The notes beneath the pieces are model-generated. The model did no database searches and was not told where the DNA came from. It was given only the letters and a program-made list of their open reading frames with translations. The position numbers and the translations under genes were made by a program. A DNA stretch of 64,000 bases from Bugula neritina. Lineage: Eukaryota > Bryozoa > Gymnolaemata > Cheilostomatida > Bugulidae. Positions 1-17,100 of this stretch are shown here, piece by piece; position 1 is the stretch's first letter; every line of letters starts with the position of its first letter. The DNA lies in assembly GCA_964035545.1 (NCBI GenBank), contig OZ037766.1, forward strand, positions 19,061,581 to 19,125,580, written 5' to 3'.

Positions 1-3000
1 CACAGCAACACATTGGAATATACTGCAACACACTGAAATGTACTGCAACACACTGAAATATACTGCAACATACTGCAACATACTGAAAAACACTGTAACA
101 TACTGAAATACACTGCAACACACTGGTATATACTGCAACATACCCAAATATATGGTATTATACTGAAATATACTGAAATACACTGCAACACATTGAAAAA
201 CACTGCAACATACTGAAAGACACTACAACTCACTGAAGGATAGTGTAATATACGGAAATGTACTGTAACATACTGATACTTAGTGTAACACACTGAATCA
301 TACTGCAACATACTGAAATACACTGTAACATACTGCAGCATACTGAAATACACTGTAACAAACTGAAATACACTGCAACACATTGAAATATACTGCAACA
401 TACCCTATCATATTGTAATATACTGAAATATACTGCAACATACCGCAACATACTGAAAACATACTGAAACTGAAATACACTGCAACACATTGGTATATAC
501 TGCAACATACCCAAATATATGGTATTATACTGAAATATACTGAAATACACTGTATCACATTGGAAAATACTGCAACATACTGACAGACACTACAACTCAC
601 TGACGTATCGTGTAATATACGGAAACGTACTGTAACATACTGAAACACAATGCAACATAACGAGGTATATCGAAATATACGGACATGTACTGTAACATAC
701 TGAAACACACTGAAACATACTGAAACATACCGAAACATACTGAGACGTACTGAAATACACTGCAACATGCTGCAACATACTGAAGTACAGTGTAACATAT
801 TGAACTACACTGCAACACATTGAAATATACCGCAACACACTGAAAAATACTGCAACACGTCCAAGTACATTGTGATATACGGACATGTACTGTAACATAC
901 TGAAACATACTGAAACAAAATGAAATATACTGTTGCGCACTGAATAATACTGCAAAATGCCGAAATAAACTGTAACACAGTGAAGTATACTGCAAATTTC
1001 TGAAATATACTGCAACATACTGAAATAGGCCTCAACATACTCAAATATACTGCAAGATACTGCAACATACGTAAAAACACTGTAACATACTGAAATACAC
1101 TGCAACATACTGCAACATACTGAAGTACACTGTAAAATATTGAAATACACTGCAACACATTGGAATATACTGCAACACACTGAAATGTACTGCAACACAC
1201 TGAAATATACTGCAACATACTGCAACATACTGAAAAACACTGTAACATACTGAAATACACTGCAAAAAACTGCAACATACTGAAGTACACTGTACATATT
1301 GAAAAACACTGCAACACAATGAAATATACCTCAACACACTGAAATATACTGAAACATGTTGAAATATACTGCAACATACTGCAACCTACTGCAACATACT
1401 GAAATACACTGTAACAAACTGAAATACACTGCAACACATTGGAATATACAGCAACATTCCCTGATATATTGTAATATACTGAAATACACTGCAACATACC
1501 GCAACATACTGAAATACACTGTTACAAACTGAAATACACTGCAACACATTGGTATATACTGCAACATACCCAAATATATGGTATTATACTGAAATATACT
1601 GAAATACACTGCAACACATTGAAAAACACTGCAACATACTGAAAGACACTACAACTCACTGAAGGATAGTGTAATAATTGGAAATGTACTGTAACATACT
1701 GATACTTACTGTAACACACTGAATCATACTGCAACATACTGCAATACACTGTAACATACCGAAACAAACTGCAACATACTGCAGCATACTGAAATACACT
1801 GTAACAAACTGAAATACACTGCAACACATTGGTATATACTGCAACATCCCCAAATATATGGTAATATACTGAAATACACTGCAGGATTCTGCAGGATACT
1901 TCAACATACTGAAATGTACTGCAACATACTGAAACACACTGCAACATACCGAGGTATATCGAAATATACGGACATGTACTGTAACATACTGAACTATACT
2001 GCAACATACTGCAACATACTGAAATACACTGTAACATACTGCAACATACCTAAGTACACTGTAACATACTAAAATACACTGCAACATTCTGCAACAAACT
2101 TCAACATACTGAAATACACTGAAACATAATGAAGTACACTGCAACACAATGAAATATACTGCAACACACTGAAATATACTGCAACACATCCAAGTACATC
2201 GTAATATACGGACATGTACTATAACATACTGCAACACACTGAAGTATACTACAACATACTGAAATATACTGCAACATACTGCAACATACTGAAATACACT
2301 GTAGCATACTGCAACATACCTAAATACACTGTAACAAACTGAAATATACTGCAACATACTGAAATGTACTGCAACATACTGAAATACACTGCAACATATC
2401 GAAGTATACCGAAATATACGGATATGTACTGTAACATACTGAAACATACTGAAACATACTGAAACATACTGAAATATACTGAAATACACAGCAACATACT
2501 GCAACATACTGAAGTACACTGTAACATATTGAAGTACACTGCAACACATTGAAATATACCGCAACACACTGAAATATACTGCAACACATCCAAGTACATC
2601 GTAATATACGGACATGTACTGTAACATACTGAAACACACTGAAACATACTGAAACATACTGAAACGTACTTCAACACACTGGAACATACTAAAACATACT
2701 GAAATATACTGCAACATACTGCAACATACTGAAATACACTGTAACAAACTGAAATACTCTGCAACATATTGGAATATACTGCAACATACCCTAATATATT
2801 GTAATATACTGCAACATACCGCAACATACTGAAATACACTGTAACAAAGTGAAATACACTGCAACACATTGGTATATACTGCAACATACCCAGATATATG
2901 GTAATATACTGAAATACACTGCAACATTCTGCAACGTACTTCAACATACTGAAATGTACTGCAACACACTGAAATACACTGTAACATAACGAGGTATATC

Positions 3001-5264
3001 GAAATATACGGACATGTACTGTAACATACTGAAACACACTGAAACATACTGAGACGTACTGAAATACGCTGCAACATGCTGCAACATACTGAAGTACAGT
3101 GTAACATATTGAAATACACTGCAGCACCTTGAAATATACCGCAACACACTGAAATATACTGCAACACATCCAAGTACATCGTAATATACGGACATGTACT
3201 GTAACATACTGAAACATACTGAAACAAAATTAAATATACTGTTGCGCACTGAATAATACTGCAAAATGCCGAAATAAACTGTAACACAGTGAAGCACACT
3301 GCAAATTTCTGAAATATACTGCAACATACTGAAATAGGCCTCAACATACTCAAATATACTGCAAGATACTGCAACATACGTAAAAACACTGTAACATACT
3401 GAAATACACTGCAACATACTGCAACATACTGAAGTACACTGTAAAATATTGAAATACACAGCAACACATTGGAATATACTGCAACACACTGAAATGTACT
3501 GCAACACACTGAAATATACTGCAACATACTGCAACATACTGAAAAACACTGTAACATACTGAAATACACTGCAACACACTGGTATATACTGCAACATACC
3601 CAAATATATGGTATTATACTGAAATATACTGAAATACACTGCAACACATTGAAAAACACTGCAACATACTGAAAGACACTACAACTCACTGAAGGATAGT
3701 GTAATATACGGAAATGTACTGTAACATACTGATACTTACTGTAACACACTGAATCATACTGCAACATACTGAAATACACTGTAACATACTGCAGCATACT
3801 GAAATACACTGTAACAAACTGAAATACACTGCAACACATTGAAATATACTGCAACATACCCTATCATATTGTAATATACTGAAATATACTGCAACATACC
3901 GCAACATACTGAAATACACTGTAAGAAACTGAAATACACTGCAACACATTGGTATATACTGCAACATACCCAAATATATGGTGTTATACTGAAATATACT
4001 GAAATACACTGTATCACATTGGAAAATACTGCAACATACTGACAGACACTACAACTCACTGACGTATCGTGTAATATACGGAAACGTACTGTAACATACT
4101 GAAACACAATGCAACATAACGAGGTATATCGAAATATACGGACATGTACTGTAACATACTGAAACACACTGAAACATACTGAAACATACCGAAACATACT
4201 GAGACGTACTGAAATACACTGCAACATGCTGCAACATACTGAAGTACAGTGTAACATATTGAACTACACTGCAACACATTGAAATATACCGCAACACACT
4301 GAAAAATACTGCAACACGTCCAAGTACATTGTGATATACGGACATGTACTGTAACATACTGAAACATACTGAAACAAAATGAAATATACTGTTGCGCACT
4401 GAATAATACTGCAAAATGCCGAAATAAACTGTAACACAGTGAAGTATACTGCAAATTTCTGAAATATACTGCAACATACTGAAATAGGCCTCAACATACT
4501 CAAATATACTGCAAGATACTGCAACATACGTAAAAACACTGTAACATACTGAAATACACTGCAACATACTGCAACATACTGAAGTACACTGTAAAATATT
4601 GAAATACACTGCAACACATTGGAATATACTGCAACACACTGAAATGTACTGCAACACACTGAAATATACTGCAACATACTGCAACATACTGAAAAACACT
4701 GTAACATACTGAAATACACTGCAAAAAACTGCAACATACTGAAGTACACTGTACATATTGAAAAACACTGCAACACAATGAAATATACCTCAACACACTG
4801 AAATATACTGAAACATGTTGAAATATACTGCAACATACTGCAACCTACTGCAACATACTGAAATACACTGTAACAAACTGAAATACACTGCAACACATTG
4901 GAATATACTGCAACATTCCCTGATATATTGTAATATACTGAAATACACTGCAACATACCGCAACATACTGAAATACACTGTTACAAACTGAAATACACTG
5001 CAACACATTGGTATATACTGCAACATACCCAAATATATGGTATTATACTGAAATATACTGAAATACACTGCAACACATTGAAAAACACTGCAACATACTG
5101 AAAGACACTACAACTCACTGAAGGATAGTGTAATAATTGGAAATGTACTGTAACATACTGATACTTACTGTAACACACTGAATCATACTGCAACATACTG
5201 CAATACACTGTAACATACCGAAACAAACTGCAACATACTGCAGCATACTGAAATACACTGTAAC
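1..5264. repeat. 3,459-bp-offset segmental duplication within the satellite
   Basis: Bases 1 to about 1,805 recur at about 3,457 to 5,264. The order of variant units is the same, including the AGGCCT-bearing unit and the short ACTGTACAT unit. A 3-bp length difference near base 470 changes the offset from 3,456 to 3,459. The copies part company near 1,806 and 5,265, where one adds an extra unit pair. Boundaries are by eye. Confidence 0.8.
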
Positions 5265-8113
5265 ATACTGCAACATACTGAAATACACTGTAACAAACTG
5301 AAATACACTGCAACACATTGAAATATACTGCAACATACCCTATCATATTGTAATATACTGAAATATACTGCAACATACCGCAACATACTGAAAAACACTG
5401 TAACATACTGTAACATACTGAAATACACTGCAAAAAACTGCAACATACTGAAGTACACTGTACATATTGAAAAACACTGCAACACAATGAAATATACCTC
5501 AACACACTGAAATATACTAAAACATGTTGAAATTTACTGCAACATACTGCAACATACTGAAATACACTGTAACATACTAACACACACTGCAACATTCTGC
5601 AACATACTCCAACGTACTGAAATACACTGCAACATACTGAAGTACACTGTAAAATGTTGAAATACACTGCAACACATTAAAATATACTGCAACACACTGA
5701 AGTATACTGCAACATACTGAAATATACTGCAACATACTGCAACATACTGAAATACACTGTAACATACTGTAAGATACTGAAATACACTGCAACAAACTGC
5801 AACATACTGGAGTATACTGTACATATTGGAAAACACTGCAACACACTGATATATACTGCAACACACTGAAATATACTGCAAAATACTGAAATATACTTCA
5901 ACATACTGCAGCATACTGAAAGACACTACAACTAACTGAAGTATAGTGTAATATACGGAAATGTACTAAAACATACTGATATTTACTGCAACACACTGAA
6001 ATATACTGCAACATACTGAAATACACTGTAACATGCCAAAATAAACTGCAACATACTGCAGCATACTGAAATACACTGTAACATACTAAAATACACTGCA
6101 ACATTCTGCAACATACTTCAACATACTGAAATACACTGAAACATAATGAAGTACACTGCAACACAATGAAATATACTGCCACACACTGAAATATACTGCA
6201 ACACATCCAAGTACATTGTGATATACGGACATGTACTGTAACATACTGAAACATACTGAAACAAAATGAAATATACTGTTGCGCACTGAATAATACTGCA
6301 AAATGCCGAAATAAACTGTAACACAGTGAAGTATACTGCAAATTTCTGAAATATACTGCAACATACTGAAATAGGCCTCAACATACTCAAATATACTGCA
6401 AGATACTGCAACATACGTAAAAACACTGTAACATACTGAAATACACTGCAACATACTGCAACATACTGAAGTACACTGTAAAATATTGAAATACACTGCA
6501 ACACATTGGAATATACTGCAACACACTGAAATGTACTGCAACACACTGAAATATACTGCAACATACTGCAACATACTGAAAAACACTGTAACATACTGAA
6601 ATACACTGCAAAAAACTGCAACATACTGAAGTACACTGTACATATTGAAAAACACTGCAACACAATGAAATATACCTCAACACACTGAAATATACTGAAA
6701 CATGTTGAAATATACTGCAACATACTGCAACCTACTGCAACATACTGAAATACACTGTAACAAACTGAAATACACTGCAACACATTGGAATATACTGCAA
6801 CATTCCCTGATATATTGTAATATACTGAAATACACTGCAACATACCGCAACATACTGAAATACACTGTTACAAACTGAAATACACTGCAACACATTGGTA
6901 TATACTGCAACATACCCAAATATATGGTATTATACTGAAATATACTGAAATACACTGCAACACATTGAAAAACACTGCAACATACTGAAAGACACTACAA
7001 CTCACTGAAGGATAGTGTAATAATTGGAAATGTACTGTAACATACTGATACTTACTGTAACACACTGAATCATACTGCAACATACTGCAATACACTGTAA
7101 CATACCGAAACAAACTGCAACATACTGCAGCATACTGAAATACACTGTAACATACTGCAACATACTGAAATACACTGTAACAAACTGAAATACACTGCAA
7201 CACATTGAAATATACTGCAACATACCCTATCATATTGTAATATACTGAAATATACTGCAACATACCGCAACATACTGAAAAACACTGTAACATACTGTAA
7301 CATACTGAAATACACTGCAAAAAACTGCAACATACTGAAGTACACTGTACATATTGAAAAACACTGCAACACAATGAAATATACCTCAACACACTGAAAT
7401 ATACTAAAACATGTTGAAATTTACTGCAACATACTGCAACATACTGCAACATACTGAAATACACTGTAACATACTAACACACACTGCAACATTCTGCAAC
7501 ATACTCCAACGTACTGAAATACACTGCAACATACTGAAGTACACTGTAAAATGTTGAAATACACTGCAACACATTAAAATATACTGCAACACACTGAAGT
7601 ATACTGCAACATACTGAAATATACTGCAACATACTGCAACATACTGAAATACACTGTAACATACTGTAAGATACTGAAATACACTGCAACAAACTGCAAC
7701 ATACTGGAGTATACTGTACATATTGGAAAACACTGCAACACACTGATATATACTGCAACACACTGAAATATACTGCAAAATACTGAAATATACTTCAACA
7801 TACTGCAGCATACTGAAAGACACTACAACTAACTGAAGTATAGTGTAATATACGGAAATGTACTAAAACATACTGATATTTACTGCAACACACTGAAATA
7901 TACTGCAACATACTGAAATACACTGTAACATGCCAAAATAAACTGCAACATACTGCAGCATACTGAAATACACTGTAACATACTAAAATACACTGCAACA
8001 TTCTGCAACATACTTCAACATACTGAAATACACTGAAACATAATGAAGTACACTGCAACACAATGAAATATACTGCCACACACTGAAATATACTGCAACA
8101 CATCCAAGTACAT
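4320..8113. repeat. 1.89-kb tandem duplication within the satellite
   Basis: The stretch about 4,320-6,206 is followed directly by a near-identical copy at about 6,207-8,103. The offset is 1,887 bp until one extra 10-bp half unit near 7,430 and 1,897 bp afterwards. The indel of exactly one half unit suggests slippage at the base period after the longer block had been copied. Confidence 0.8.
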
Positions 8114-11100
8114 CGTAATATACGGACATGTACTATAACATACTGCAACACACTGAAGTATACTACAACATACTGAAATATACTGCAACATACTGCAACA
8201 TACTGAAATACACTGTAGCATACTGCAACATACCTAAATACACTGTAACAAACTGAAATATACTGCAACATACTGAAATGTACTGCAACATACTGAAATA
8301 CACTGCAACATATCGAAGTATACCGAAATATACGGATATGTACTGTAACATACTGAAACATACTGAAACATACTGAAACATACTGAAATATACTGAAATA
8401 CACAGCAACATACTGCAACATACTGAAGTACACTGTAACATATTGAAGTACACTGCAACACATTGAAATATACCGCAACACACTGAAATATACTGCAACA
8501 CATCCAAGTACATCGTAATATACGGACATGTACTGTAACATACTGAAACACACTGAAACATACTGAAACATACTGAAACATACTTCAACACACTGGAATA
8601 TACCAAAACATACTGAAATATACTGCAGGATTCTGCAGGATACTTCAACATACTGAAATGTACTGCAACATACTGAAACACACTGCAACATACCGAGGTA
8701 TATCGAAATATACGGACATGTACTGTAACATACTGAAATATACTGCAACATACTGCAACATACTGAAATACACTGTAACATACTGCAACATACCTAAGTA
8801 CACTGTAACATACTAAAATACACTGCAACATTCTGCAACATACTTCAACATACTGAAATACACTGAAACATAATGAAGTACACTGCAACACAATGAAATA
8901 TACTGCAACACACTGAAATATACTGCAACACATCCAAGTACATCGTAATATACGGACATGTACTATGACATACTGCAACACACTGAAGTATACTACAACA
9001 TACTGAAATATACTGCAACATACTGCAACATACTGAAATACACTGTAGCATACTGCAACATACCTAAATACACTGTAACAAACTGAAATATACTGCAACA
9101 TACTGAAATGTACTGCAACATACTGAAATACACTGCAACATATCGAAGTATACCGAAATATACGGATATGTACTGTAACATACTGAAACATACTGAAACA
9201 TACTGAAACATACTGAAATATACTGAAATACACAGCAACATACTGCAACATACTGAAGTACACTGTAACATATTGAAGTACACTGCAACACATTGAAATA
9301 TACCGCAACACACTGAAATATACTGCAACACATCCAAGTACATCGTAATATACGGACATTTACTGTAACATACTGAAACACACTGAAACATACTGAAACA
9401 TACTGAAACATACTTCAACACACTGGAATATACCAAAACATACTGAAATATACTGCAACATACTGCAACATACTGAAATACACTGTAACAAACTGAAATA
9501 CTCTGCAACATATTGGAATATACTGCAACATACCCTAATATATTGTAATATACTGCAACATACCGCAACATACTGAAATACACTGTAACAAAGTGAAATA
9601 CACTGCAACACATTGGTATATACTGCAACATACCCAGATATATGGTAATATACTGAAATACACTGCAACATTCTGCAACATACTTCAACATACTGAAATG
9701 TGCTGCAACACACTGAAATACACTGCAACATAACGAGGTATATCGAAATATACGGACATGTACTGTAACATACTGAAACACACTGAAACATACTGAGACG
9801 TACTGAAATACGCTGCAACATGCTGCAACATACTGAAGTACAGTGTAACATATTGAAATACACTGCAGCACCTTGAAATATACCGCAACACACTGAAATA
9901 TACTGCAACACATCCAAGTACATCGTAATATACGGACATGTACTGTAACATACTGAAACATACTGAAACAAAATTAAATATACTGTTGCGCACTGAATAA
10001 TACTGCAAAATGCCGAAATAAACTGTAACACAGTGAAGCACACTGCAAATTTCTGAAATATACTGCAACATACTGAAATAGGCCTCAACATACTCAAATA
10101 TACTGCAAGATACTGCAACATACGTAAAAACACTGTAACATACTGAAATACACTGCAACATACTGCAACATACTGAAGTACACTGTAAAATATTGAAATA
10201 CACTGCAACACATTGGAATATACTGCAACACACTGAAATGTACTGCAACACACTGAAATATACTGCAACATACTGCAACATACTGAAAAACACTGTAACA
10301 TACTGAAATACACTGCAACACACTGGTATATACTGCAACATACCCAAATATATGGTATTATACTGAAATATACTGAAATACACTGCAACACATTGAAAAA
10401 CACTGCAACATACTGAAAGACACTACAACTCACTGAAGGATAGTGTAATATACGGAAATGTACTGTAACATACTGATACTTACTGTAACACACTGAATCA
10501 TACTGCAACATACTGAAATACACTGTAACATACTGCAACATACTGAAATACACTGTAACAAACTGAAATACACTGCAACACATTGAAATATACTGCAACA
10601 TACCCTATCATATTGTAATATACTGAAATATACTGCAACATACCGCAACATACTGAAATACACTGTAAGAAACTGAAATACACTGCAACACATTGGTATA
10701 TACTGCAACATACCCAAATATATGGTATTATACTGAAATATACTGAAATACACTGTATCACATTGGAAAATACTGCAACATACTGACAGACACTACAACT
10801 CACTGACGTATCGTGTAATATACGGAAACGTACTGTAACATACTGAAACACAATGCAACATAACGAGGTATATCGAAATATACGGACATGTACTGTAACA
10901 TACTGAAACACACTGAAACATACTGAAACATACCGAAACATACTGAGACGTACTGAAATACACTGCAACATGCTGCAACATACTGAAGTACAGTGTAACA
11001 TATTGAACTACACTGCAACACATTGAAATATACCGCAACACACTGAAAAATACTGCAACACGTCCAAGTACATTGTAATATACGGACATGTACTGTAACA

Positions 11101-14100
11101 TACTGAAACATACCGAAACAAAATGAAATATACTGTTGCGCACTGAATAATACTGCAAAATGCCGAAATAAACTGTAACACAGTGAAGTATACTGCAAAT
11201 TTCTGAAATATACTGCAACATACTGAAATAGGCCTCAACATACTCAAATATACTGCAAGATACTGCAACATACGTAAAAACACTGTAACATACTGAAATA
11301 CACTGCAACATACTGCAACATACTGAAGTACACTGTAAAATATTGAAATACACTGCAACACATTGGAATATACTGCAACACACTGAAGTGTACTGCAACA
11401 CACTGAAATATACTGCAACATACTGCAACATACTGAAAAACACTGTAACATACTGAAATACACTGCAAAAAACTGCAACATACTGAAGTACACTGTACAT
11501 ATTGAAAAACACTGCAACACAATGAAATATACCTCAACACACTGAAATATACTGAAACATGTTGAAATATACTGCAACATACTGCAACCTACTGCAACAT
11601 ACTGAAATACACTGTAACAAACTGAAATACACTGCAACACATTGGAATATACTGCAACATTCCCTGATATATTGTAATATACTGAAATACACTGCAACAT
11701 ACCGCAACATACTGAAATACACTGTTACAAACTGAAATACACTGCAACACATTGGTATATACTGCAACATACCCAAATATATGGTATTATACTGAAATAT
11801 ACTGAAATACACTGCAACACATTGAAAAACACTGCAACATACTGAAAGACACTACAACTCACTGAAGGATAGTGTAATAATTGGAAATGTACTGTAACAT
11901 ACTGATACTTACTGTAACACACTGAATCATACTGCAACATACTGCAATACACTGTAACATACCGAAACAAACTGCAACATACTGCAGCATACTGAAATAC
12001 ACTGTAACATACTGCAACATACTGAAATACACTGTAACAAACTGAAATACACTGCAACACATTGAAATATACTGCAACATACCCTATCATATTGTAATAT
12101 ACTGAAATATACTGCAACATACCGCAACATACTGAAAAACACTGTAACATACTGTAACATACTGAAATACACTGCAAAAAACTGCAACATACTGAAGTAC
12201 ACTGTACATATTGAAAAACACTGCAACACAATGAAATATACCTCAACACACTGAAATATACTAAAACATGTTGAAATTTACTGCAACATACTGCAACATA
12301 CTGCAACATACTGAAATACACTGTAACAAACTGAAATACACTGCAACATAACGAGGTATATCGAAATATACGGACATGTACTGTAACATACTGAAACACA
12401 CTGAAACATACTGAGACGTACTGAAATACGCTGCAACATGCTGCAACATACTGAAGTACAGTGTAACATATTGAAATACACTGCAGCACCTTGAAATATA
12501 CCGCAACACACTGAAATATACTGCAACACATCCAAGTACATCGTAATATACGGACATGTACTGTAACATACTGAAACATACTGAAACAAAATTAAATATA
12601 CTGTTGCGCACTGAATAATACTGCAAAATGCCGAAATAAACTGTAACACAGTGAAGCACACTGCAAATTTCTGAAATATACTGCAACATACTGAAATAGG
12701 CCTCAACATACTCAAATATACTGCAAGATACTGCAACATACGTAAAAACACTGTAACATACTGAAATACACTGCAACATACTGCAACATACTGAAGTACA
12801 CTGTAAAATATTGAAATACACTGCAACACATTGGAATATACTGCAACACACTGAAATGTACTGCAACACACTGAAATATACTGCAACATACTGCAACATA
12901 CTGAAAAACACTGTAACATACTGAAATACACTGCAACACACTGGTATATACTGCAACATACCCAAATATATGGTATTATACTGAAATATACTGAAATACA
13001 CTGCAACACATTGAAAAACACTGCAACATACTGAAAGACACTACAACTCACTGAAGGATAGTGTAATATACGGAAATGTACTGTAACATACTGATACTTA
13101 CTGTAACACACTGAATCATACTGCAACATACTGAAATACACTGTAACATACTGCAACATACTGAAATACACTGTAACAAACTGAAATACACTGCAACACA
13201 TTGAAATATACTGCAACATACCCTATCATATTGTAATATACTGAAATATACTGCAACATACCGCAACATACTGAAATACACTGTAAGAAACTGAAATACA
13301 CTGCAACACATTGGTATATACTGCAACATACCCAAATATATGGTATTATACTGAAATATACTGAAATACACTGTATCACATTGGAAAATACTGCAACATA
13401 CTGACAGACACTACAACTCACTGACGTATCGTGTAATATACGGAAACGTACTGTAACATACTGAAACACAATGCAACATAACGAGGTATATCGAAATATA
13501 CGGACATGTACTGTAACATACTGAAACACACTGAAACATACTGAAACATACCGAAACATACTGAGACGTACTGAAATACACTGCAACATGCTGCAACATA
13601 CTGAAGTACAGTGTAACATATTGAACTACACTGCAACACATTGAAATATACCGCAACACACTGAAAAATACTGCAACACGTCCAAGTACATTGTAATATA
13701 CGGACATGTACTGTAACATACTGAAACATACCGAAACAAAATGAAATATACTGTTGCGCACTGAATAATACTGCAAAATGCCGAAATAAACTGTAACACA
13801 GTGAAGTATACTGCAAATTTCTGAAATATACTGCAACATACTGAAATAGGCCTCAACATACTCAAATATACTGCAAGATACTGCAACATACGTAAAAACA
13901 CTGTAACATACTGAAATACACTGCAACATACTGCAACATACTGAAGTACACTGTAAAATATTGAAATACACTGCAACACATTGGAATATACTGCAACACA
14001 CTGAAGTGTACTGCAACACACTGAAATATACTGCAACATACTGCAACATACTGAAAAACACTGTAACATACTGAAATACACTGCAAAAAACTGCAACATA

Positions 14101-17100
14101 CTGAAGTACACTGTACATATTGAAAAACACTGCAACACAATGAAATATACCTCAACACACTGAAATATACTGAAACATGTTGAAATATACTGCAACATAC
14201 TGCAACCTACTGCAACATACTGAAATACACTGTAACAAACTGAAATACACTGCAACACATTGGAATATACTGCAACATTCCCTGATATATTGTAATATAC
14301 TGAAATACACTGCAACATACCGCAACATACTGAAATACACTGTTACAAACTGAAATACACTGCAACACATTGGTATATACTGCAACATACCCAAATATAT
14401 GGTATTATACTGAAATATACTGAAATACACTGCAACACATTGAAAAACACTGCAACATACTGAAAGACACTACAACTCACTGAAGGATAGTGTAATAATT
14501 GGAAATGTACTGTAACATACTGATACTTACTGTAACACACTGAATCATACTGCAACATACTGCAATACACTGTAACATACCGAAACAAACTGCAACATAC
14601 TGCAGCATACTGAAATACACTGTAACATACTGCAACATACTGAAATACACTGTAACAAACTGAAATACACTGCAACACATTGAAATATACTGCAACATAC
14701 CCTATCATATTGTAATATACTGAAATATACTGCAACATACCGCAACATACTGAAAAACACTGTAACATACTGTAACATACTGAAATACACTGCAAAAAAC
14801 TGCAACATACTGAAGTACACTGTACATATTGAAAAACACTGCAACACAATGAAATATACCTCAACACACTGAAATATACTAAAACATGTTGAAATTTACT
14901 GCAACATACTGCAACATACTGCAACATACTGAAATACACTGTAACAAACTGAAATACACTGCAACACATTGGAATATACTGCAACATTCCCTGATATCTT
15001 GTAATATACTGAAATACACTGCAACATACCGCAAAATACTAAAATACACTGTTACAAACTGAAATACACTGCAACACATTGGTATATACTGCAACATACC
15101 CAAATATATGGTATTATACTGAAATATACTGAAATACACTGCAACATATTGAAAAAATACTGCAACATACTGAAAGACACTACAACTCACTGAAGTATAG
15201 TGTAATATACGGAAATGTACTGTAACATACTGATACTTACTGTAACACACTGAATCATACTGCAACATACTGCAATACACTGTAACATACCGAAACAAAC
15301 TGCAACATACTGCAACATACTGAAATACACTGTAACATACTAACACACACTGCAACATTCTGCAACATACTCCAACGTACTGAAATACACTGCAACATAC
15401 TGAAGTACACTGTAAAATGTTGAAATACACTGCAACACATTAAAATATACTGCAACACACTGAAGTATACTGCAACATACTGAAATATACTGCAACATAC
15501 TGCAACATACTGAAATACACTGTAACATACTGTAAGATACTGAAATACACTGCAACAAACTGCAACATACTGGAGTATACTGTACATATTGGAAAACACT
15601 GCAACACACTGATATATACTGCAACACACTGAAATATACTGCAAAATACTGAAATATACTTCAACATACTGCAGCATACTGAAAGACACTACAACTAACT
15701 GAAGTATAGTGTAATATACGGAAATGTACTAAAACATACTGATATTTACTGCAACACACTGAAATATACTGCAACATACTGAAATACACTGTAACATGCC
15801 AAAATAAACTGCAACATACTGCAGCATACTGAAATACACTGTAACATACTAAAATACACTGCAACATTCTGCAACATACTTCAACATACTGAAATACACT
15901 GAAACATAATGAAGTACACTGCAACACAATGAAATATACTGCCACACACTGAAATATACTGCAACACATCCAAGTACATCGTAATATACGGACATGTACT
16001 ATAACATACTGCAACACACTGAAGTATACTACAACATACTGAAATATACTGCAACATACTGCAACATACTGAAATACACTGTAGCATACTGCAACATACC
16101 TAAATACACTGTAACAAACTGAAATATACTGCAACATACTGAAATGTACTGCAACATACTGAAATACACTGCAACATATCGAAGTATACCGAAATATACG
16201 GATATGTACTGTAACATACTGAAACATACTGAAACATACTGAAACATACTGAAATATACTGAAATACACAGCAACATACTGCAACATACTGAAGTACACT
16301 GTAACATATTGAAGTACACTGCAACACATTGAAATATACCGCAACACACTGAAATATACTGCAACACATCCAAGTACATCGTAATATACGGACATGTACT
16401 GTAACATACTGAAACACACTGAAACATACTGAAACATACTGAAACATACTTCAACACACTGGAATATACCAAAACATACTGAAATATACTGCAGGATTCT
16501 GCAGGATACTTCAACATACTGAAATGTACTGCAACATACTGAAACACACTGCAACATACCGAGGTATATCGAAATATACGGACATGTACTGTAACATACT
16601 GAAATATACTGCAACATACTGCAACATACTGAAATACACTGTAACATACTGCAACATACCTAAGTACACTGTAACATACTAAAATACACTGCAACATTCT
16701 GCAACATACTTCAACATACTGAAATACACTGAAACATAATGAAGTACACTGCAACACAATGAAATATACTGCAACACACTGAAATATACTGCAACACATC
16801 CAAGTACATCGTAATATACGGACATGTACTATGACATACTGCAACACACTGAAGTATACTACAACATACTGAAATATACTGCAACATACTGCAACATACT
16901 GAAATACACTGTAGCATACTGCAACATACCTAAATACACTGTAACAAATTGAAATATACTGCAACATACTGAAATGTACTGCAACATACTGAAATACACT
17001 GCAACATATCGAAGTATACCGAAATATACGGATATGTACTGTAACATACTGAAACATACTGAAACATACTGAAACATACTGAAATATACTGAAATACACA

